Notes: generated by a model from the sequence alone, not told the origin. 21,205 bases of DNA from an uncultured bacterium (GCA_937139435.1 CAKZPX010000161.1:1-21205), one strand, 5' to 3'; positions 1-8,087 are shown, counted from the first letter of the stretch. Made by a program: numbers and translations.

Positions 1-2
1 AA

Positions 3-116
3 ACAATATACGAGCAACTTCAAGATATTTTAGGCGTAAAAATAGAACCTGCGCCGGATGAGTGGGATAGATTATTTGCCGGCGGGCTATGCTTTTATAA
101 CCCAGATAATAAATGA
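3..116 (+). CDS. C-terminal end of an unknown protein (5' truncated by window edge)
   Basis: An open frame enters from the left edge and stops with TGA at 114-116. It gives about 37 residues beginning TIYEQLQDILGVKIEP and ending FYNPDNK. The composition is protein-like, but I recognise no family. The DNA here is clearly richer in A and T than the genes from 457 onward. The tail overlaps the next frame (58-276) by 59 bases. Either the two are separate overlapping genes, or they are one gene split by a frameshift near 70-115. Only the end is visible, so no function can be given. Confidence 0.4.
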   Translation, partial: TIYEQLQDILGVKIEPAPDEWDRLFAGGLCFYNPDNK

Positions 117-276
117 AAGAAAAAACCAAGAAGCAACCCACAAAAAATTTACTATAAAGTATGGGGGAAAAGTTTTCTATGTAATTTCCATAAAAGAAGG
201 TGATAAAAAGAAAATTTACAATACAGAAGTTATCGAAGAAATAAAACAAGAAATAGATAGATTGAAAAATTTGTAA
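58..276 (+). CDS. Small hypothetical protein, AT-rich, unknown function
   Basis: This 72-residue frame starts at ATG 58 and ends TAA at 274-276. It is rich in lysine, isoleucine and glutamate. A central stretch (KYGGKVFYVISIKEGD) looks like beta strands, and the C-terminal 20 residues look like a charged helix. No family is recognised. The ATG lies inside the preceding frame and has no clear ribosome binding site. TTG 76 is the only obvious alternative start. The frame may be the tail of the preceding gene after a frameshift. Base use differs from the rest of the window, which would fit transferred DNA. A probable terminator follows at 317-347. Confidence 0.4.
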   Translation: MSGIDYLPAGYAFITQIINERKNQEATHKKFTIKYGGKVFYVISIKEGDKKKIYNTEVIEEIKQEIDRLKNL

Positions 277-316
277 AATTTGCCGCCAAAGAAAAACCTG
301 AAATCGTCTCTTTTGC

Positions 317-347
317 TTCCGCTTCAGGGCGAGCGGGGGATTTTTTT
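317..347 (+). terminator. Probable intrinsic terminator after the AT-rich edge genes
   Basis: A hairpin with arms CCGCT (319-323) and AGCGG (332-336), extended by G-T pairs, is followed by seven T residues at 341-347. It lies 40 bases past the stop at 276. The stem is short, so the call is moderate. The rest of 277-406 shows nothing else clear. Confidence 0.5.
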
Positions 348-406
348 AAAATACAAATTATTAACAGCCGTTGTTTTTCTCCGGTTAACATAACAGAAAT
401 TTAAAC

Positions 407-435
407 TTGACCTGGTACTCTTTTATCCGGATAAT
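407..435 (+). promoter_or_regulatory. Sigma70-type promoter for the secreted protein gene
   Basis: A -35 TTGACC (407-412) and a -10 GATAAT (430-435) are separated by 17 bases. Transcription would start near 442, leaving a leader of about 15 bases that just contains the Shine-Dalgarno AAAGGAGG at 445-452, four bases before ATG 457. Confidence 0.65.
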
Positions 436-456
436 ATTTCAGTTAAAGGAGGCAAT

Positions 457-1020
457 ATGAGCCGAAAGTTGTTGATCCTCTTCCTGCCAATCGTTCTCGG
501 CATAAGTGCCGGACAGGAACTTCTCACCAATGGCGATTTTGAACAGGAGTTATCTGTTGGCTGGAGTTATGCCGATAGCGGTTATGGTACCCATCAGGCG
601 CTGCGGGGAACCGGTTATGACCCTGACCCGGACTATGAAGCCTGGGTTTATCAGTATGACAATCCGGGCTGGACCCGGCTGAGTCAAACGGTTAATGTGC
701 CTGGTGTCGCCCTGACACTCTCGTTCTGGGCGAAGTTTTCGCAAAGCGGCGGCACTTCCACCTGCTGGCCTGCCGCCTGTTTTCAGGTCTGCTATCATGA
801 TGCGAACGATAATTTGCTGGGTGAAACCCGCTATTTTTATTCCACCTATGCCACCTGGGTTCCTTCACCCACATTAAGCCTGTATCGCATCACCAATCCG
901 GATTGGAATTACTACGAGCTCAACATTGCCGACGAAATAACCCAGAACCTGCCCGGTGTTAACCCGGGAGATGTGGCGAAGGTTAAAGTCGCTCTCTGGA
1001 GTTACACCTACAGCGGCTGA
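457..1020 (+). CDS. Secreted protein, N-terminal part, ended by in-frame TGA
   Basis: The start ATG 457 is fixed by AAAGGAGG four bases upstream. Residues 1-19 form a classic Sec signal peptide: a short basic N-terminus, a hydrophobic stretch, then an ISAGQE cleavage region. The mature part opens with LLTNGDFE, the usual opening of galactose-binding/carbohydrate-binding-module-like jelly rolls, and is rich in W and Y. The frame stops at TGA 1018-1020, but the same frame continues without another stop to 2376. The two pieces therefore look like one gene of about 639 codons broken by a single codon. If only this piece is made, it lacks the C-terminal sorting domain. The likely role is a cell-surface or exported protein; its ligand cannot be told. 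Confidence 0.75.
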   Translation: MSRKLLILFLPIVLGISAGQELLTNGDFEQELSVGWSYADSGYGTHQALRGTGYDPDPDYEAWVYQYDNPGWTRLSQTVNVPGVALTLSFWAKFSQSGGTSTCWPAACFQVCYHDANDNLLGETRYFYSTYATWVPSPTLSLYRITNPDWNYYELNIADEITQNLPGVNPGDVAKVKVALWSYTYSG

Positions 1021-1029
1021 GGCACTCCG

Positions 1030-2376
1030 GTGGCGGAGGTCTCCGCCGATAACATCTCCTTAATAAATAACAACAGCGGTCCTTACCTCCTCTTGGGGCA
1101 AAAGACGGTTCTTGATCCACCCCCGGGTGGTAATGGAAACGGCAGGTTTGACCCGGGTGAACGCGGTGGGCTGGTTCTTGCCTTGCGGAATATCGGCAAT
1201 GAGAATGGGGAAAATATCAACACCCGATTGCGCTCTGACGACCCAAGGTTTGTGATTACCGATTCAGTCGCAAATTATGGAACAATTCCTGCCTGTTCTA
1301 CCCGAACCAATGAATCCCATCCGTTCCAGATTCAGATTCATGCTGGTATGCCCAAAGAGACATCGGTACGGCTCTCGTTGTTTATCACCGGCAACGGTTA
1401 TAACGACACCTTAACCTTCTCCATTATTGTTGGTGAGCTGGTGGTAACCGACCCGATTCCGGACAACGCCCAGCCACCGATTTACTGGGCTTATGATGAT
1501 GGGGACACGCTTTATCCGGAACACCCAGTGTTCTCCTGGGTGGAAATCAGAGATATCGGCACACGGCTGAATCTGAGTGATGACCAGACGGTTCAGGTGG
1601 ACCTGCCCTTTACCTGGCAGTTCTATGGCACTCAGTTCAACCAAGTATCAATATGTTCTAATGGCTGGGTGGCACCGGGTTATACCACCGCCACGGTTTA
1701 CATTAATACCGCTTTGCCGACCACGAGTCTGCCCGGTGTCGTCTGCCTGAACTGGGATGACCTCTACCCGCCGGCCGGCAATGGTGTCTGGTATTATCAC
1801 GATGCACCGAATCACCGGTTTGTGATTGAGTGGGATTCAGTCTACTACCTTAGCAGTCAACAATGGGATAAGTTTGAGATCCTTATCTATGACAACACGA
1901 TTCCAACACCCACCGGCGACAACCTCATCGTTGTCCAGTATCTAACCGGCAATAACTATGTTTTCAATACCGTTGGTATCCAGGACCCCACCTGCACCTA
2001 TGCGATTCAGTGCCTTTTTGATGGAACATATAACCGTGGAACTGCGCCGCTTGTCTCAGGCAGAGCGATAAAATACACCACCGTAGCACCAACCGCAGTT
2101 AAGGAGGAACAAGCGGGTTATCAGCCCCGAACAGGACTGCGAGTCCTGCCCAACCCGGCCCGGGGTATGGTGCGGTTCGCGGCGCCAGTTAGCGGTGCAG
2201 CGCTACTTTTCATCTACGACCAGAGTGGTAGACTGGTGCGCACGGTAACTGGTAATGGCAACTGGTGCTGGGATGGGAAAGACGATTATGGACGAGCGGT
2301 TCCGGCTGGTGTCTACTTCTGCCGTTTGAATTGCGAAAATAATCGGATAGAGACAAAACTGGTGCTCAGCCGATAA
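1030..2376 (+). CDS. Secreted protein, C-terminal part with FlgD-like sorting domain
   Basis: This continues the frame of the 457 gene. It contains, in order: an Ig-like domain with the acidic motif NGRFDPGERGGL near its start; a middle beta-rich region with DDGDTLYPEH and SICSNGWV; and a C-terminal domain of about 75 residues. That last domain has LPNPARG, IYDQSGRLV, WDGKDDYGRAVPAGVYFCRL and a final lysine-leucine strand, the hallmarks of FlgD-like Ig/type IX secretion (type A) sorting domains. The only start nearby is GTG 1030. A GAGG at 1019-1022, partly formed by the stop codon itself, lies seven bases before it, so reinitiation is possible, but such a product would have no signal peptide. 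More likely this is the second half of a single gene carrying a nonsense mutation or sequencing error. Confidence 0.75.
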   Translation: MAEVSADNISLINNNSGPYLLLGQKTVLDPPPGGNGNGRFDPGERGGLVLALRNIGNENGENINTRLRSDDPRFVITDSVANYGTIPACSTRTNESHPFQIQIHAGMPKETSVRLSLFITGNGYNDTLTFSIIVGELVVTDPIPDNAQPPIYWAYDDGDTLYPEHPVFSWVEIRDIGTRLNLSDDQTVQVDLPFTWQFYGTQFNQVSICSNGWVAPGYTTATVYINTALPTTSLPGVVCLNWDDLYPPAGNGVWYYHDAPNHRFVIEWDSVYYLSSQQWDKFEILIYDNTIPTPTGDNLIVVQYLTGNNYVFNTVGIQDPTCTYAIQCLFDGTYNRGTAPLVSGRAIKYTTVAPTAVKEEQAGYQPRTGLRVLPNPARGMVRFAAPVSGAALLFIYDQSGRLVRTVTGNGNWCWDGKDDYGRAVPAGVYFCRLNCENNRIETKLVLSR

Positions 2377-2395
2377 CCACGATAAAAAACAAATC

Positions 2396-2424
2396 AAGGG
2401 CGGTGCATTGCCACCGCCCTTTTT
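2396..2424 (+). terminator. Bidirectional terminator between convergent genes
   Basis: A perfect 10-bp stem AAGGGCGGTG (2396-2405) and CACCGCCCTT (2412-2421) encloses a six-base loop and runs into T residues up to 2424. On the other strand the same stem is followed by a T-rich stretch, so it can also end transcription of queH, whose stop codon lies at 2423-2425. Confidence 0.85.
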
Positions 2425-2965
2425 ATTTGAAATTTTGGGAAAATTCACAACCGCAATAGTTCTGACGATACAGCCCTAAATTGCGGGAAATTTCCACACT
2501 GTGTTTGAAGCCGTTCTGTTTTTTCCAGTCGCCGGCAATAAACTTAATCCCCAACCGTGCACATATTTCCGCACCGAGCGGGTTGATTACCGCCGCCTTT
2601 TTGTTGGAACCGATGGTCAGGGTGGTGGCAAGAAACTCCGCACCATTTGCCTTTGCCTCCTGCCCGCTCCGTTCCAGCCGCAACCGGTAACAAAGCAAAC
2701 AACGTTTACCCCCTTCTGGTTCCCGCTCCAGCCCCAGCACCAGTTCCCGAAACCGGTCGTATTCGTAATCACCGCTATCAATCTCAATGCCGAGAATATC
2801 TGCCAGCCTTCGGACCCCGGACAGACGCAATTGATACTCTGATTCCGGAAATATGTTGGGGTTATAGAAGAAACCTTTAATTTCATATTCGTTTTGAACT
2901 CTTTTAATCACGGCGCTGGCACAGGGTGCGCAGCAGATATGGAGTAAAACCAGAGGTTTGTTCAC
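2423..2965 (-). CDS. queH: Epoxyqueuosine reductase QueH
   Basis: QueH carries out the last step of queuosine synthesis, reducing epoxyqueuosine in tRNA to queuosine without cobalamin. It is the iron-sulfur alternative to QueG. The 180-residue protein has the full family signature: HICCAPC at 9-15 (Cys11, Cys12, Cys15), KRCLLCYRLRLE with Cys89 and Cys92, and YCGC with Cys171 and Cys173. Length is normal for the family. The start is GTG 2965, whose GTGA overlaps the stop of the upstream gene by four bases, so translation is probably coupled. It is the last gene of a unit that starts at 5067 with two unknown paralogues. A VUT transporter at 18191 may supply queuosine precursors to the same pathway. 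Confidence 0.93.
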   Translation of the reverse strand: MNKPLVLLHICCAPCASAVIKRVQNEYEIKGFFYNPNIFPESEYQLRLSGVRRLADILGIEIDSGDYEYDRFRELVLGLEREPEGGKRCLLCYRLRLERSGQEAKANGAEFLATTLTIGSNKKAAVINPLGAEICARLGIKFIAGDWKKQNGFKHSVEISRNLGLYRQNYCGCEFSQNFK

Positions 2966-4095
2966 CTTATTCCAGGTGGTCGGGTCTGAGAAACCTCTTT
3001 TAATGCCCGCAGTTCATTAATCAGCTGGTTCGCCTCATAGGGATTGCGTGCCCAGAGCAATAAAACCCCCTTCTGTTCTCTTTTTTCCTCCCGGGGCAGG
3101 TTGCGAAGAAAATCCTCAACCTCCTGCGGTTTCATTCCCAGCACACCCGCCAGGTGCTCACGACCGGTGCGGACAACCACAATCACCTCATCCGGTCTGG
3201 GAAATGGCCAGCGGGTTGAGTCCACCGCCACCACAATTGTTCCTTCGGACTCCGGGCGCTGGGCTGCCCGGGGTGAGAAAAACTCAAAACCCCGGTGAAT
3301 CAAACCCAGGTCTTCAATATAAACCAGCCGCTCGAGAATCGCCTGCTGTTTTGGTGTTGTGCCCTCAACCGGAAACGGTTTATAGGTTTTCTTTTCCACC
3401 GGTTTTTCAAATGTAGAAACTTTCGGGGTGTATTCCAGAAATGGCGATGGCTCTTTCTCTACCGCAACCGGTTTTGCCACCTCGGGCTCCTCACCCACCA
3501 CTCTTGGTACCACTATTTCCAGTCCGTCGGTAACAAACCGGTCATAGGTAAGTAACCGCACCGCAATATTCATACCTTTGAGATAGTTCATCATCTCCTC
3601 AACCGCGCTGTCAACAGTACTGACAACTATCATTACCGGAAACCTGCCCTCATCCAGACTTTTTTCAATTGCGGTCTTGAGTTGTGCCTCGTCCAAACTT
3701 CCACCTGCCCGGCTGCGCAGCTGCGCCATTAACGCCCGCCCATCTTTGTTGCCAAACATCTCTGCCAGCACCGTAAACGGCTGGTGCCATAATCGTCCGC
3801 TGGCTGCCAGAAGGTCACCGACCATCAGATTAATGCCCTCTTTTTTCTTCTGGTCCGGACAGCCAACAATGGTAATCTTTCCCGCCTCATCTATCGCAAT
3901 CAGCACCCTGCCTGATACCGATTGAGGAAGAACCGCAACCGCTCTGGGCAGTGGCTGTTCTGCAAACCCCATCATAAGAAACTCCGGCGCCAGTTTTAGA
4001 AGTTCCAGAAGGTCAACATCACCTGGCTCAGACACCGCCGGAAGCTCCAGCCAGCCCGTGCTGGGCGCACTTGCCCGGGCACAAAATGGTCGCAT
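2962..4095 (-). CDS. Unknown protein, paralogue A, with extra C-terminal domain
   Basis: This 377-residue cytoplasmic-looking protein has no signal peptide or membrane segment. It shares a core with the gene just upstream in the operon (4096-5067). Matching motifs are IDEAGKITIVGCPD (68-81), LLAASGRLW (95-103), EGRFPVMIVV (149-158) and YLKGMNIAVRLLTY (171-184). The order of elements recalls PD-(D/E)XK nuclease-like uncharacterised families, which read IVE(V/C)K, then a helix ending in YAxxLW, then GRFxLxIV. Here the catalytic ExK is replaced by GCP, so I infer a degenerate, probably non-catalytic fold. After a charged, proline-rich linker (about 200-250) comes a further mixed alpha/beta region with no relative seen. 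ATG 4095 abuts the TAG of the upstream gene and is preceded by GGAGAA. Function is unknown. Confidence 0.8.
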   Translation of the reverse strand: MRPFCARASAPSTGWLELPAVSEPGDVDLLELLKLAPEFLMMGFAEQPLPRAVAVLPQSVSGRVLIAIDEAGKITIVGCPDQKKKEGINLMVGDLLAASGRLWHQPFTVLAEMFGNKDGRALMAQLRSRAGGSLDEAQLKTAIEKSLDEGRFPVMIVVSTVDSAVEEMMNYLKGMNIAVRLLTYDRFVTDGLEIVVPRVVGEEPEVAKPVAVEKEPSPFLEYTPKVSTFEKPVEKKTYKPFPVEGTTPKQQAILERLVYIEDLGLIHRGFEFFSPRAAQRPESEGTIVVAVDSTRWPFPRPDEVIVVVRTGREHLAGVLGMKPQEVEDFLRNLPREEKREQKGVLLLWARNPYEANQLINELRALKEVSQTRPPGIR

Positions 4096-5067
4096 CTATT
4101 TCTCCTTTTTTGATCCGGGTGGCGGTCTTTTACCGGACATTACTCCGGGTTTTGTCCCCGGTCCTGGCGGTCGGGCAACCTTTTTTGCCGGTTCGGTGGG
4201 CATCGCACCTAATGGTATCCTTGATGGCGGTTGTTGCGGTTCCTCGGTCTTTTCCTCTAGCGGTGGGACCTCGGGCGCAACTTCCTCCTGTCTGGGCTTT
4301 ATCTCGACTGTGGTGCCAGTTCCTGTGCCGGCTCCAGCACCTGAGCCATAACCGGTGGTAAACACCGACTCCGCCTTTATCTCTCCTGGCTGTCGGGCAA
4401 ACTCATCTTTGATGGACAACGGTCGCACCACCATTATCCCACCCCGAACAATTATTGAGTAACTCAAAAGCTGTGCCCGAAGGTTCATCCCGTTAAGGTA
4501 GTCAATCACCTGTTTTACCTCGCCCTCGGGTAGGACGGTAACAATCAACATCGGAAACCGTCCCCGTTCCAGATTCTCTGTCACCACCGACTGAAACTGG
4601 TCAAAATCCCAGTCTGCCCGACTGCGCTCCAGCATCAACTCTTCCAGAGACACCCCATCACTCTCAACAAACAGGTTAGAAAACTTCTCGTAATCCATCC
4701 GCCAGAGCCGGGTGCTGGCAGCAAGCATATCGGCAACCAGCGTGGTGTAGGCGTCAGCGCCCGACTCATCCGGACAACCAACAATAAAAATGCCTCCTGA
4801 CTCAGCAACCGCCACCATAACCGGTGAACGGGCATTAAGCAGTTTGTTTAGAGGTAGCGCCACCCGGAACGGAGCTGAACTTTCACCGGCAAAATTTAAA
4901 AAACCCGGTTTCTCCTGGATTAACCGGGTTATCTCCACCTGTTTTATCGTCGCACTTTCCGGAACAGTTGCCCGGGGCAGAAATGTCTGCCATACCGGCT
5001 CTGACGCTAAAGCCCGGATAAAAACCCGCTCTCCGGATGGTGTCGCGCGCGGGCTCGTTACACCCAT
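4096..5067 (-). CDS. Unknown protein, paralogue B, with Gly/Thr/Pro-rich tail
   Basis: This 323-residue protein is the first gene of the unit and a clear paralogue of the next gene. Shared motifs are VAESGGIFIVGCPDESG (86-102), VADMLAASTRLW (111-122), GRFPMLIV (169-176) and YLNGMNLRAQLLSY (190-203). As in its partner, GCPD stands where related nuclease-like folds carry an ExK motif. Residues from about 239 on are low-complexity: a glycine-threonine run (GYGSGAGAGTGTGTT), then glutamate/proline-rich sequence, ending in a basic KRPPPGSKKEK. The tail is probably disordered. ATG 5067 directly follows an in-frame TAG and has no Shine-Dalgarno site at normal spacing, but a good promoter lies immediately upstream, which suggests a leaderless transcript. 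Function is unknown; position beside pilC hints at surface or motility biology. Confidence 0.8.
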   Translation of the reverse strand: MGVTSPRATPSGERVFIRALASEPVWQTFLPRATVPESATIKQVEITRLIQEKPGFLNFAGESSAPFRVALPLNKLLNARSPVMVAVAESGGIFIVGCPDESGADAYTTLVADMLAASTRLWRMDYEKFSNLFVESDGVSLEELMLERSRADWDFDQFQSVVTENLERGRFPMLIVTVLPEGEVKQVIDYLNGMNLRAQLLSYSIIVRGGIMVVRPLSIKDEFARQPGEIKAESVFTTGYGSGAGAGTGTGTTVEIKPRQEEVAPEVPPLEEKTEEPQQPPSRIPLGAMPTEPAKKVARPPGPGTKPGVMSGKRPPPGSKKEK

Positions 5068-5073
5068 CTAAAA

Positions 5074-5102
5074 ATCTTAACCTTTATTAAGACAATTGTC
5101 AA
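5074..5102 (-). promoter_or_regulatory. Promoter for the paralogue B-paralogue A-queH unit
   Basis: On the minus strand, a perfect -35 TTGACA (5097-5102) is followed after 17 bases by TAAGAT (5074-5079). Only six bases separate the -10 box from ATG 5067, so transcription would begin at or next to the start codon. A perfect 10-bp palindrome GACAATTGTC (5091-5100) overlaps the -35 box and could be an operator. Confidence 0.55.
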
Positions 5103-5163
5103 TTAATGGACAATCCCCTGCGTTTACCCCGGTTTATGGCTTAACGCAAAGGATGAAGATATG

Positions 5164-5192
5164 TTGAGAAAAAACGCCCTTTTATCTCTCAA
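5164..5192 (-). terminator. Weak hairpin at the end of pilC
   Basis: Arms TTGAGA and TCTCAA (5164-5169 and 5187-5192) can pair around an A-T-rich inner stem and overlap the pilC stop. No good T tract follows on the minus strand, so it is a doubtful terminator. A second inverted repeat, TGCGTT/AACGCA (5119-5124, 5143-5148), lies further down the same 121-base gap. Confidence 0.25.
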
Positions 5193-6430
5193 TGCATACC
5201 GTAACCGCCACCAGAACCAAAACTGGAGAGAATGGCCATATAGGGCATGAGAATGGCGACAATCAGAAACACCGCCGCCACACCCATAAATAAGATCATT
5301 ATCGGCTCAATCATCCCGGTGAGGTTCTTGACCGCATATTCCACCTCGCTGTCGTAATAATCTGACACCTGTTTTAACATGTCGTCCAGAGCACCGGACT
5401 CCTCACCGGTGGCAACCATCTGAACCACCATGGGCGGAAACACGCCCAGTTCCCGCATCGGTGTTGCCAGTCCTCGTCCCCGGCGAACGCTCTCAGCCAG
5501 TTTATCAATCGCCTGGGCTAGATAGACATTACCCACAGTCTTGGAAACCAGGTTGAGACTGCGAAGAATCGGCAGACCGGTGCGGTCAAGGGTCTCAAAC
5601 ATACGGGCAAAGCGCGAGAGCGCCATTTTGTAAATGATCGGTCCAAAGATCGGCATCTGCAGTTTGAACCGGTCCCACCACATCCTGCCCACACTGGTGC
5701 GGATGAACATATAGAACAATACCACCACCGCTGCCAGCAGCAGCGCCATCAGATACCAGTATTTGCCGAGGAAGTCGGTAACAATCAACAGAACCTGGGT
5801 CGGCAAGGGCATCTTACCACCAACTGTGGCGATTAAGGAAACAAACTTGGGCAGAACAAATGTCGCCAGCACCGCCACCGCCAAGACAAATGTCGCCATC
5901 AGGATAATTGGATAACGCATCGCACTGCCCACATCCGATTTCAGCTTCCGCTCGTGGTCTAACAGCATTACCAGTCGGTCAAGAATATCGTCCAGCACAC
6001 CGCCGGTTTCACCGGCCCAGATGGAGTTGACATAAAGCTCGTTAAAAATTCTCGGATGCTTTGCCATCGCCACGGACAGCGCCGCACCACCCATCAGGTC
6101 CTTCCGGATCGCATCCAGCGCCCTTGCCAGGGCTTTGGACTTGGTCTGTGCCTGCAACGCACCGATTGCAGCAAGCATGGGCAGACCGGCACGATGCAGG
6201 GTAACAAACTGCCGGGTAAAGTTAATCAGGTCTGCCGGCTTAACCTGCTCAAAAAGTTTGCCAATGTCTATTTGCGGTCCCAGGACACCGCCCTTCTCCT
6301 CTTTAATACTTACCGGGATGTAACCATAACTCTCCAGCCTTTCGGTAATACTGTTCACATCGGTTCCCTCTAAAGTGCCGGAGATTATCTTTCCTTCTTT
6401 ATCCCGAACTTTATATCTGAATATGGGCAT
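5189..6430 (-). CDS. pilC: Type IV pilus / type II secretion inner membrane platform protein PilC
   Basis: PilC (GspF family) is the inner membrane platform that couples the cytoplasmic ATPase to pilin assembly. The 413-residue protein is normal in length. It begins with the typical MPIFRYKVRDKEGKIISGTL region and has two T2SSF domains (about 65-190 and 270-395), each with a glycine/glutamate motif (GETGG at 140, TGEESG at 341). Membrane segments lie near 173-197, 224-243 and 375-400. ATG 6430 is preceded by GGGAGG four bases upstream. It follows pilB by 18 bases and is surely co-transcribed with it. The C-terminus ends in a short glycine-rich tail (FGSGGGYGMH). No pilin, prepilin peptidase or PilM-Q genes are in the window, so pilus and type II secretion cannot be told apart by context. 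Confidence 0.93.
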   Translation of the reverse strand: MPIFRYKVRDKEGKIISGTLEGTDVNSITERLESYGYIPVSIKEEKGGVLGPQIDIGKLFEQVKPADLINFTRQFVTLHRAGLPMLAAIGALQAQTKSKALARALDAIRKDLMGGAALSVAMAKHPRIFNELYVNSIWAGETGGVLDDILDRLVMLLDHERKLKSDVGSAMRYPIILMATFVLAVAVLATFVLPKFVSLIATVGGKMPLPTQVLLIVTDFLGKYWYLMALLLAAVVVLFYMFIRTSVGRMWWDRFKLQMPIFGPIIYKMALSRFARMFETLDRTGLPILRSLNLVSKTVGNVYLAQAIDKLAESVRRGRGLATPMRELGVFPPMVVQMVATGEESGALDDMLKQVSDYYDSEVEYAVKNLTGMIEPIMILFMGVAAVFLIVAILMPYMAILSSFGSGGGYGMH

Positions 6431-6448
6431 CTTTCCTCCCTTTTAGGA

Positions 6449-8032
6449 TTATTCAACCTTTTCCGCCTCGTCCATAACCTCTTCAATGGTGGTGACACCA
6501 TTGCGTACCTTACGTATCCCGTCCTCCCACAATGTCTTCATCCCGAATTCACGCGCCAGCGCCCGGATCGCTGATGTTGGCGGTCGGGTGACCACCAGTT
6601 CCCGGATCCGGTCGTTTAATTTCATAACCTCAAATATACCGATTCTGCCCCGGTAGCCGGTATTGCGGCAGTGTTCGCAACCATTACCTTTATAGAATTT
6701 GGTCCCGGGGGGCAGTTCAAACTCCTCCAGCATCTTTGCCGGCGGGTCGTAAGGAGCCTTGCACTTCGGACATATCCGCCGCACCAGCCGCTGGGCAACA
6801 ACGCCCTCCAGACCGGACGCCACCAGAAATGGCTCAATACCCATGTCAATCAAACGGGTAACTGTGCCCGGGGCATCGTTGGTATGGATGGTGGAGAATA
6901 CCAGCTGTCCGGTCAGTGCGGCACGAATCGCCACACCCGCTGTTTCGGCATCACGAATCTCACCGATCATAATCACATCCGGGTCCTGACGCAGGATGTG
7001 CCGGAGACCAACAAGATAGGTATAACCAGCACGCTCGTTAACCTGCGACTGGCAGATATCATCAATGTCGTACTCTACCGGGTCTTCAATCGTAATAATA
7101 TTTTTATCAGTAGAACGAATCTCATTCAAGATGGCGTAGAGGGTGGTTGACTTACCAGAACCGGTGGGACCGGTAATCAGGATAACACCATGCGGTTTGG
7201 CGATCATCTCCCGCAGTGTTTCGTAAGACTCTTCTACCAGCCCCAGTTCGTCCAGGGACAGAAGTCGCATCCGGTCCAGGATACGCATCACCACCTTTTC
7301 GCCGTAGGTGGTCGGAAAGGTGGACACACGGAAGTCAATCTCGCGACCATCAACAATCGCACCGTAACGACCGTCCTGGGGCACACGCTTCTCAGCGATG
7401 TTCATCCGGGACATAATCTTGATACGGGAAACAACCGCCAGCTGTAACGCCTTCTTCGGCGAAACGATCGGGTGGAGAATGCCGTCAATGCGGAACCGCA
7501 CCCGCAAACCTTCCCGGGTCGGCTCAATGTGAATATCGCTTGCCCGTTCCCGCACCGCCCGGATAATCATCTGGTTAACCCAACGCACCACCGGCGCCTC
7601 TGATGCCAGTTCTTCCAGTTTTCTCGGTTCCACACCCTGTTCTGCTGCCGCTACACCCTCTTCCTGGGGCAGGTCATCCAGACTGGTAACCTCCGGTTCT
7701 TCCGGCACATCAACCTCGGTTGGTGCGGTATAATACTGGTTCAACGCCTGATAAAGGTCTATCTCCCGGCACACCATCGGCTCCACCTCCATACCGGTCA
7801 TCCGGCGCACCTCGTCAATGGTAAAAATGTCACCCGGATCAACCATTGCCACCGCCAGACTGTTACCAGAACGGAAAAGAGGAATTAACTTATTTTTACG
7901 TAAAAAATCTTCCGGAAAAAGTTGTAATACCTCGGAATCTAATTTAAATGATGTTAAATCAATAAATGGTACACCGTATCTTTGTTCTAATACCGAACCA
8001 CTTTCCTCAATTGGTGTCTGTTCATCTGCCAT
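6449..8032 (-). CDS. pilB: Type IV pilus assembly / type II secretion ATPase PilB
   Basis: This hexameric secretion ATPase powers pilin polymerisation from the cytoplasmic side of the membrane. The 527-residue sequence has an N-terminal MshEN/GspE-N-type domain (about 15-100), an acidic linker (about 103-140), then the ATPase core. Core motifs are Walker A GPTGSGKST (288-296), an Asp box starting ITIEDPVE (313), Walker B DPDVIMIGE (350-358), and a His box STIHTND (380-386). A tetracysteine zinc site is formed by CPKC (421-424) and CEHC (452-455). The zinc site and N-terminal domain favour PilB/GspE over the retraction ATPase PilT. ATG 8032 has AAGGAGG six bases upstream and a strong promoter at 8088-8117. 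It leads the pilB-pilC pair. Confidence 0.95.
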   Translation of the reverse strand: MADEQTPIEESGSVLEQRYGVPFIDLTSFKLDSEVLQLFPEDFLRKNKLIPLFRSGNSLAVAMVDPGDIFTIDEVRRMTGMEVEPMVCREIDLYQALNQYYTAPTEVDVPEEPEVTSLDDLPQEEGVAAAEQGVEPRKLEELASEAPVVRWVNQMIIRAVRERASDIHIEPTREGLRVRFRIDGILHPIVSPKKALQLAVVSRIKIMSRMNIAEKRVPQDGRYGAIVDGREIDFRVSTFPTTYGEKVVMRILDRMRLLSLDELGLVEESYETLREMIAKPHGVILITGPTGSGKSTTLYAILNEIRSTDKNIITIEDPVEYDIDDICQSQVNERAGYTYLVGLRHILRQDPDVIMIGEIRDAETAGVAIRAALTGQLVFSTIHTNDAPGTVTRLIDMGIEPFLVASGLEGVVAQRLVRRICPKCKAPYDPPAKMLEEFELPPGTKFYKGNGCEHCRNTGYRGRIGIFEVMKLNDRIRELVVTRPPTSAIRALAREFGMKTLWEDGIRKVRNGVTTIEEVMDEAEKVE

Positions 8033-8087
8033 CTTAAGCCTCCTTAATAAACAGTGGACAGAAAATTACCACTCATTTTTCTTAAAC

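Noticed and set aside
1018..1020. UGA reassigned to an amino acid or selenocysteine
   Set aside because: Many genes in the window end in TGA (for example purD, argF, pilC, gyrB) and no other gene has an internal one. No SECIS-like element or selenoprotein context was seen.
6671..7447. Plus-strand open frames opposite pilB
   Set aside because: They are antisense shadows of a highly conserved ATPase gene, with no ribosome sites and no family resemblance.
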